A stretch of 5,745 nt of DNA from Planctomycetota bacterium (GTDB lineage Bacteria; Planctomycetota; Phycisphaerae; WQYP01), in assembly GCA_021816165.1 (NCBI GenBank), contig JAKAYZ010000189.1, positions 1-5,745 on the forward strand, written 5' to 3'. Shown one piece after another: positions 1 through 5,745 of the stretch. Position 1 is the first letter of the stretch, and each line of letters begins with the position of its first letter. The position numbers and the translations under genes were made by a program. Below the pieces are notes generated by a model, which did not search any database, was not told the origin of the DNA, and worked only from the letters and a program-made list of their open reading frames with translations.

Positions 1-1751
1 GCGGGAAATCCCTCGGCGATCAGATCAACGGCCCGCTGGATGATGGTTAAGGTGCGCAGGCCGAGGAAGTCCATCTTCAGCAGGCCGGCCTTTTCGCAGG
101 TGGGGCCATCCCATTGGGTCATGATGTCGTCGCCACTGCGGTAAAGGGGCACGATATCGTCGATGGGCTGATCGCAGACAATAACCCCGGCGGCATGCAT
201 ACCGGCATTGCGGCACAGGCCTTCGAGTCGTTTGGCGACATCGAAGAGTTTGGCTACATGGGCCTTTTCACGATACATTTTTTTCAGGTCGGGCACATCA
301 AGGGCGGCATCAAGCGTGACATCGAGAGTTTTGGGCACCAACTTGGTAATGGCATCCACTTCCGCAAGACTGATCCCGAGCACCCGACCGACATCTTTGA
401 TGGCCGCCCGCGCACCGAGTGTTGAAAAGGTAATAATTTGCGAGACGTTGCCGTATTTCTGCCGGACATATTCAATAACTTTTCCGCGGCCTTCCTGGCA
501 GATGTCGATGTCGATATCGGGCATTTCCGAGCGGCTGGGATCCATGAACCGTTCAAAGAGCAGATCGTAGCGGATGGGGTCAACATTGCAGAGGCCCAGT
601 GAATAGCCGACCAGTGTGCCTACGCCGCTGCCGCGGGCACCGACGGGTATCCCTTGCTGACGGGCAAAATTGCAGAAGTCCCACACGATGAGGAAGTAGC
701 TGGAGAATCCCTTCCCTTGAATAACGCTTAACTCCTGGTCAAGCCGCTGCTGCAATACCGGGGTCATCTCGCCGTAGCGTTCCTTGATGCCCTGCAGGCA
801 AAGTTGACGGAGATAATCATCGGCGGAGGGGGCGGAATTGGTAGACGCATCAACAGGCGGCTGATAAACGGGAGCGTAGCGGCGGGAAAAATCGATGTTG
901 ACATCACAGCGGCTGGCGATTTCAAGGGTGTTGTCGCAGGCCTCGGGGATATCGCGGAAAATGTGCCGCATCTGGGCAGCACTTTTGAGATAAAGTTCGC
1001 GGGAATAGTGGAGCCGATTTTCATCGGTAAGCGACTTTCCCATGCTGATGCAGCAAAGCACATCGTGGGCGTCGTAATCTTCCTGTGTGAGATAATGATG
1101 GTCGTTGGTGGCGACGACGGGGCACCCGCCCTGCCGGGCTAGATCACAGAGTTGCGGAATCATGCTGATCTGGGCGGGGTCGTCATGATTTTGCAATTCG
1201 ACAAAAAAGTCAGGCCCGAAAATATCCTTGTACTGCCCCACCACATCGAGGGCCGCACGCGGATCACCGCGCTGAAGGCAGGCGGCGATTTCAGTACCGA
1301 AGTGGCCGTTGATGACGATCAGTCAGTCGCGATAGCGGTGGAGCAGTTCTTTATCGACTCGCGGGCGGTAATAAAACCCTTCCAGGTAGGCCAGGCTGGC
1401 CAGTTTGATGAGGTTTTTATACCCTGCAAGATTTTTGGCCAGCACGACGAGATGGTAGGCGGCTTCGCTGATGCCGTGGGCCTCTTTCTCAAAGCGAGAA
1501 CCGGGGGCGACATAAAATTCGCATCCGAGCAGGGGTTTTATGCCGGCATTTTTGGCGTTGTTGTAGAAGTCGACGAGCCCGAAGAGGTTACCATGATCGG
1601 TAAGGCCCAAAGCGGGCATATTAAGTTCAGCGGCTCTTTTGCAGAGCTTTTCAACGGTGGCCCCTCCGTCGAGCAGGGAGTAATGGCTATGGCCGTGCAG
1701 GTGAACAAAGGATGGGCCATCCGATTGGCCGGAAGAACTGGAAATAATCAC
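1..1751 (-). CDS. dnaE: DNA polymerase III alpha subunit, N-terminal half (partial), with one in-frame TGA
   Basis: This is the catalytic subunit of the replicative DNA polymerase, and it runs off the left edge. I translated the minus strand from 1751 to 3 (583 codons, roughly half of a usual DnaE). The PHP domain shows HLHGHS (residues 17-22), TDH (51-53), CEF with E78, AYH with H100, E185 in FVELQNH and NDHH (216-219). The polymerase core shows VGARGSG, LLFERFMDP, the catalytic PDIDID (D412 and D414) and KMDFLGLRTL (D561), so all three catalytic aspartates are present. Codon 143 is TGA (1325-1323); the frame is the same on both sides, so this is a nonsense codon, not a frameshift. I chose the GTG at 1751 because GGAGG lies 11 nt upstream. 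The frame also has GTG at 1784 and TTG at 1835, but these lack a good Shine-Dalgarno and would add a non-family N-terminal extension. The gene is divergent from eno. Family assignment is very secure; whether the copy is functional is uncertain. Confidence 0.95.
1323..1325 (-). other. In-frame TGA codon inside dnaE
   Basis: The minus-strand codons around this point read CGC GAC TGA CTG ATC GTC, giving R-D-stop-L-I-V. DnaE proteins usually have (E/D)-G-L-I at this place, at the end of the first part of the PHP domain, so the expected codon is GGN. GGA to TGA is one base change (plus-strand position 1325, C to A). Translation ending here would leave about 142 residues with no polymerase active site. 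Confidence 0.9.
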
Positions 1752-1762
1752 TGCCCGCAATG

Positions 1763-1767
1763 CCTCC
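1763..1767 (-). promoter_or_regulatory. Ribosome binding site deciding the dnaE start
   Basis: The minus strand reads GGAGG here, 11 nt before the GTG at 1751. It is the only strong Shine-Dalgarno near the possible N-termini of DnaE and is the reason for preferring GTG at 1751 over the GTG at 1784 or the TTG at 1835. The spacing is slightly long, and a TTG lies 2 nt after it, too close to be used. Confidence 0.5.
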
Positions 1768-1910
1768 GTGCAAGTTACTACCACAATTGACCAACCTGAC
1801 GAATGGAGTTTACCGCAAAGGGCAGAGTGGGCCAAATTTTTTATCGTTGAAGTTAGTTTTGCTCACATCCTGTTTGGAAACTCCGCCGGGAGCGCCTTGG
1901 GGCGGTAAAC

Positions 1911-1942
1911 GGCCACCCGACGCCATCGCGCGGCGGGGTGCC
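1911..1942 (+). other. GC-rich hairpin upstream of eno
   Basis: CACCC (1914-1918) and CGCC (1921-1924) can pair with GGCG GGGTG (1932-1940) around a 7-nt loop, with a two-base GA bulge. The stem extends outward by GG/CC across a single bulged C. No T-run follows, so it is not a standard terminator in the plus direction. It could be an operator, a leader structure or chance pairing in GC-rich sequence. Confidence 0.3.
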
Positions 1943-1963
1943 ATGGCAAATCGACCAAATTTA

Positions 1964-1972
1964 TGCTAATCT
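1964..1972 (+). promoter_or_regulatory. Weak extended -10-like element, possible eno promoter
   Basis: TGCTAATCT resembles an extended -10 (TG-N-TAnnnT), about 90 bp before the eno start. The hexamer TAATCT matches only half of TATAAT and no good -35 lies at the right distance. If real, the eno transcript would carry a leader containing the 1979-1998 hairpin. Confidence 0.2.
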
Positions 1973-1978
1973 CGAAGG

Positions 1979-1998
1979 TTTGCAGTTTCGGCTGCGAA
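1979..1998 (+). other. Small hairpin in the putative eno leader
   Basis: TTTGCAG (1979-1985) pairs with CTGCGAA (1992-1998), seven pairs including one G-U, around the 6-nt loop TTTCGG. It is not followed by a T-run, so it is not an obvious terminator. It lies about 65 nt before the enolase ATG and may be part of the mRNA leader. Confidence 0.3.
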
Positions 1999-2046
1999 GG
2001 CAGGGTGCGTTAATCTGCATTCGTTATGAGCCGAGGTTATTTTTGA

Positions 2047-3351
<1,305 letters not shown>

Positions 3352-3403
3352 CCCCAAAACGCCCATGACTGATCAGACGAATCCCTTGAATTTCCGCCTG
3401 ATT

Positions 3404-3422
3404 ACGGCGATTTATCGGCCGT
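3404..3422 (+). terminator. Weak stem-loop after eno
   Basis: ACGGCGA (from 3404) can pair with TCGGCCGT (to 3422) across a 4-nt TTTA loop, with one bulged G. It lies about 50 bp after the enolase stop. There is no T-tract after it (CCAAATAAACC follows), so if it ends transcription it is not a classical intrinsic terminator. Confidence 0.22.
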
Positions 3423-3510
3423 CCAAATAAACCTTGATGCGCCGGCGTGCGGGCACGGCCTGTATGGAAACGAAGGGTGTGGTGTTAGCTGCGCGAAATA
3501 GCCTCCCCGC

Positions 3511-3519
3511 TGCTACAAT
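3511..3519 (+). promoter_or_regulatory. Extended -10-like promoter element for ctaB
   Basis: TGCTACAAT matches an extended -10 (TG-N-TATAAT) at all but one base of the hexamer. A transcript would start near 3526 and leave a leader of roughly 87 nt before ctaB. No TTGACA-like -35 is seen 16-18 bp upstream, which an extended -10 can tolerate. The surrounding 261-bp gap (3352-3612) has no convincing gene. Confidence 0.35.
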
Positions 3520-3612
3520 AAGTTGGATGGACGTTATATGGTGCGGATGGGCCCACTTTAACTTCGGTGATTATGAGGCCGACGGCGAAAGAACGCGGTC
3601 GGAATTATTTGC

Positions 3613-4596
3613 ATGACGGCAGCCACTCAGGGCGCAGCGGAAATCGAAGAGGCAGCGGAGGCAAAAACGCCTGCCTCGGCAGGCAGCATTTTGGCCGATA
3701 TTTCCACCCTGCTTAAACTGCGACTCACTGGGATGGTGGTGATCACGGCCTTGGTGGGATATCTGCTCGGGTCCGGCCGTACAGTGAATTGGCTGGCATT
3801 ATTTGGCCTCGGATTGGGCACATGGCTGCTGGCGGGTGGTGCGTCAGCGCTGAACCAATGGTGGGAAATTGGCCCAGACGCCAGAATGAAGCGCACCTGC
3901 AACCGTCCATTGCCCGCCTCCCGGGTTGGTCGATCAACCGCCATGATGCTGGCCATTTTTACCGGTGTGTTTGGAATGGTTGGCTTGCTTCTGGCCACGA
4001 ACTTGCTGACGTGCATACTTGGCGTGGCCAATCTGATTATTTACGCGTTTATCTATACGCCACTAAAACGGCGCACCACCCTTAATACGGTTGTTGGTGC
4101 CATTTGTGGAGGCGTACCACCGCTGATGGGTTTTGCGGCGGCATCGGGGGGCTTATCGGCACCGGCGTACCTGCTGTCAGCGATTTTATTCATCTGGCAG
4201 ATACCGCACTTTCTGGCGTTAGCGTGGATGTACAAAGATGACTATGCCAAAGCCGGATTCAGAATGTTGCCGATCGTTGATCAGCAAGGCAAAACAACAG
4301 GGAACATGGCCGTCCTATACAGCCTGCTGCTTGTTCCGATGGCCATCGGCTTAAGCGCAGTGGGTTCCACCGGTGTGGTGTTTCTAATAGCGGGCGTATT
4401 GCTAAGCGCAGGGCTGGTGGTCCTGTCGGTGGGATTTCGCATAAGGCGTGATCGGCCAACTGCGCGCCGATTGTTTCTCGCCAGCGTCATTTACCTGCCT
4501 TTGCTCCTGGGAGTTATGGTTGGCGATCGCGTGCCGTACCATGGGCACCGCACCAGCGCCCGACATCCGTTGCTGCTGAAAGTCAGCCGGTATTAG
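3613..4596 (+). CDS. ctaB: Heme O synthase (protoheme IX farnesyltransferase)
   Basis: CtaB is an integral membrane UbiA-family prenyltransferase. It attaches farnesyl from farnesyl diphosphate to heme B, making heme O for heme-copper oxidases. The protein has 327 residues with about nine hydrophobic segments, roughly at 38-54, 59-76, 110-128, 132-148, 160-178, 185-205, 232-250, 254-273 and 287-305. The first Asp-rich motif is N81-Q-W-W-E85-x3-D89-x2-M-x-R94-T95, followed by NRPLP. The heme O synthase signature regions YTPLKRRTTLNT (148-159) and WQIPHFLALAW (195-205) are followed by KDDY (208-211), the second Asp motif. These separate it from UbiA and chlorophyll synthase relatives. The first 25 residues are soluble and Ala/Glu-rich. 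A basic tail of about 24 residues follows the last membrane segment, longer than usual. GGA lies 9 nt before the ATG, a weak ribosome site. The stop is TAG, 53 bp before the DUF3179 gene, suggesting one operon. Confidence 0.96.
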   Translation: MTAATQGAAEIEEAAEAKTPASAGSILADISTLLKLRLTGMVVITALVGYLLGSGRTVNWLALFGLGLGTWLLAGGASALNQWWEIGPDARMKRTCNRPLPASRVGRSTAMMLAIFTGVFGMVGLLLATNLLTCILGVANLIIYAFIYTPLKRRTTLNTVVGAICGGVPPLMGFAAASGGLSAPAYLLSAILFIWQIPHFLALAWMYKDDYAKAGFRMLPIVDQQGKTTGNMAVLYSLLLVPMAIGLSAVGSTGVVFLIAGVLLSAGLVVLSVGFRIRRDRPTARRLFLASVIYLPLLLGVMVGDRVPYHGHRTSARHPLLLKVSRY

Positions 4597-4600
4597 GCCA

Positions 4601-4616
4601 CCAACATTGCGGTTGG
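4601..4616 (+). other. Short hairpin between ctaB and the DUF3179 gene
   Basis: CCAAC (4601-4605) pairs with GTTGG (4612-4616) around the 6-nt loop ATTGCG, just after the ctaB stop. The five-pair stem has no T-run behind it, so it is unlikely to stop transcription. It may be chance or an mRNA processing or stability element. Confidence 0.2.
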
Positions 4617-4649
4617 ACGGACAAACAAAAATATGAAAGCATCCCACCT

Positions 4650-5745
4650 ATGCGCCAAATGGTTGTGAATTTTTTTTCGTCGGGACGATGGATCATCTTT
4701 CTCGTTGCCGCAATCACCGTCGGTCTGGTTGTCAAAAAGATTGTTCTTCCACTTATCCATGGCGAGGTGCGGCCGCTGGTAGGTGATGGCGTACACGTAG
4801 CAAGCTATCAGTTTCCGCTTAAGCCGTGCCTGGTAAACCGAAAGCTACTCATTGCCGGGGGGAATTATAAAGATGCGTTGGCGGCATTGAATCATCCGTA
4901 TACGATTCGTCCACCGCAGGTTTCCAAAATCAATGCAGGGCTGGCCGATTCCGGTGGATACATTCAGGGGCCAGATCGTGTAATTGGGGTGGTGATTCAT
5001 GGCCAGGCACGGGCGTATCCGATACCCATCATGAACTGGCACGCTGTGGTTAATGACCGATTGGGTGGCGAACCGATTGCTGTTTACTGGGATGCATTTT
5101 CCTCCTGCGCCATGGTGCTGAGCCGGAAAACAGGTAGCACCACGCAGCGTTTCGGATACAGCGGTCTGGTGTATAATGGCAATTTATTAATTTATAACCG
5201 TGAGCGCACCAACGCAAAGGAGAGCCTCTGGTGTCCCATGCTGTGTCGCGCCATCACCGGCCCGGCGGCGGCGAAAAAGTCCAGATTAAAACCGCTTCCT
5301 TTTGCCATTGTGACTTGGCATAAATGGAAGAGTATGTTTCCCAAAACGACGATGATTGAGGGTGTTCCGCGGCTATTTCCCGCGTACCGTAAAGATGTAT
5401 ACCACTCCTACGACCACGATCCGACGGATTTTCATTACCCCGTCACCCCGGCATGGAGGCAAAGCAAACCGCCAGCCAAGGCACAGATTATTATTTTGCG
5501 GATCCGACATCACTGGTATCCATTGCCGATAGCCAAACTGGCAAGCATAAAAAATGCAGCCGGTGTGGTACATTTAAGGGTCGGGGGCGAAAATGTGGTG
5601 ATCCAGTGCTGGCAGGATTTGGCCCTGCAGACCGCCAGTGTCATCGCGCCGGCGAACGTACCGACCGCCTACAGCTTTTTGTATGTATGGTATGGGCAGC
5701 ATCCAAGCGAGTTCAACACCCCACTCTGGCGGGCATTGGCAAGGT
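4650..5745 (+). CDS. Membrane-anchored DUF3179-family protein (partial at right edge)
   Basis: The frame is open for 365 codons from the ATG at 4650 to the window edge. Residues 14-34 are a hydrophobic segment near a short basic N-terminus, so the protein is probably anchored with its body outside the cytoplasm. The body matches DUF3179 order: DRVIGVVIHGQARAYP (109-124), MNWHAVVND (128-136), FGYSGLVYNGNLLIYNR (168-184), ESLWCPMLCRAITGP (191-205), LPFAIVTWHKWKSMFP (216-231), then YRKDVYHSYDHDP. The function of the family is unknown. The usual Cys-Pro-Leu motif after PxAV is replaced by YWDAFSSCAM (146-155), while a new Cys pair (C195, C199) appears in the SLW motif. The ribosome site is weak (GAAAG, about 11 nt upstream); M4 is an alternative start. 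It follows ctaB by 53 bp, so a link with respiratory-chain assembly is possible but is inference from position only. The C-terminus is probably not far beyond the edge. Confidence 0.85.
   Translation, partial: MRQMVVNFFSSGRWIIFLVAAITVGLVVKKIVLPLIHGEVRPLVGDGVHVASYQFPLKPCLVNRKLLIAGGNYKDALAALNHPYTIRPPQVSKINAGLADSGGYIQGPDRVIGVVIHGQARAYPIPIMNWHAVVNDRLGGEPIAVYWDAFSSCAMVLSRKTGSTTQRFGYSGLVYNGNLLIYNRERTNAKESLWCPMLCRAITGPAAAKKSRLKPLPFAIVTWHKWKSMFPKTTMIEGVPRLFPAYRKDVYHSYDHDPTDFHYPVTPAWRQSKPPAKAQIIILRIRHHWYPLPIAKLASIKNAAGVVHLRVGGENVVIQCWQDLALQTASVIAPANVPTAYSFLYVWYGQHPSEFNTPLWRALAR

Noticed and set aside
1323..1325. UGA reassigned to glycine (as in Gracilibacteria/SR1) or to tryptophan
   Set aside because: Enolase, CtaB, the 365 codons of the DUF3179 gene and the remaining dnaE codons contain no other in-frame TGA, tryptophan is always TGG, and GGA is used for glycine. 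A reassigned code would show more internal TGAs over this length. Both complete genes end in TAG, so TGA as a stop is not directly shown here either.
1152..1790. Long (212-codon) plus-strand open frame opposite dnaE
   Set aside because: It lies antisense to the strongly supported DnaE PHP region, its protein has no recognisable family motif, and no ribosome site is apparent. It is a shadow of the dnaE codon pattern, as are the frames at 114-425, 208-570 and 804-1142.
1760..1969. 69-codon plus-strand frame between dnaE and eno
   Set aside because: It overlaps the dnaE start, has no recognisable domain or Shine-Dalgarno, and runs through the hairpin region.
3434..3616. 60-codon frame ending in an ATGA overlap with ctaB
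   Set aside because: The overlap looks like translational coupling, but there is no ribosome site before the TTG/ATG at 3434-3439, the composition is not protein-like, and it spans the best candidate ctaB promoter element.
4633..4668. Mini-ORF of 11 codons overlapping the DUF3179 start
   Set aside because: It could act as a leader peptide, but it has no ribosome site or meaningful codon pattern, and an ATG this close to the next start is easily chance.

Overview
The window reads as ordinary bacterial chromosome of moderate GC. It holds two complete genes and two genes cut by the window edges. From left to right these are the N-terminal half of dnaE (minus strand, cut at the left edge), a divergent intergenic region, eno (enolase, plus strand), ctaB (protoheme IX farnesyltransferase, plus strand), and a membrane-anchored DUF3179-family protein (plus strand, cut at the right edge). 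Heme O synthase points to an aerobic respirer with a heme-copper oxidase. CtaB together with a DUF3179 protein, plus the general look of the proteins, would fit Planctomycetota or a similar phylum. That placement is an impression from the sequence, not a demonstrated assignment.

Layout. Positions 1-1751 (minus) encode the PHP domain and the start of the catalytic domain of the replicative DNA polymerase. The reading frame is open and recognisable as DnaE from the GTG at 1751 down to position 3, except for one in-frame TGA at 1325-1323 that sits exactly where the family has a conserved glycine. Positions 1752-2061 are a divergent dnaE/eno control region with two candidate hairpins and no convincing gene. 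Positions 2062-3351 are a textbook enolase with a good Shine-Dalgarno. Positions 3352-3612 are non-coding, with a weak hairpin and an extended -10-like element ahead of ctaB. Positions 3613-4596 are ctaB. A 53-bp gap leads to the DUF3179 gene, which is open to the right edge; these two probably form an operon.

Function. The genes belong to unrelated core processes: replication (dnaE), glycolysis (eno) and cytochrome oxidase heme biogenesis (ctaB). I found no mobile element, CRISPR array, RNA gene or defence module. The most notable observation is the lone premature TGA in an otherwise intact essential gene. It could be a sequencing or assembly error, a recent nonsense mutation, or readthrough; codon use elsewhere in the window argues against a reassigned genetic code. 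The second is that the DUF3179 protein lacks the family's usual Cys-Pro-Leu motif.
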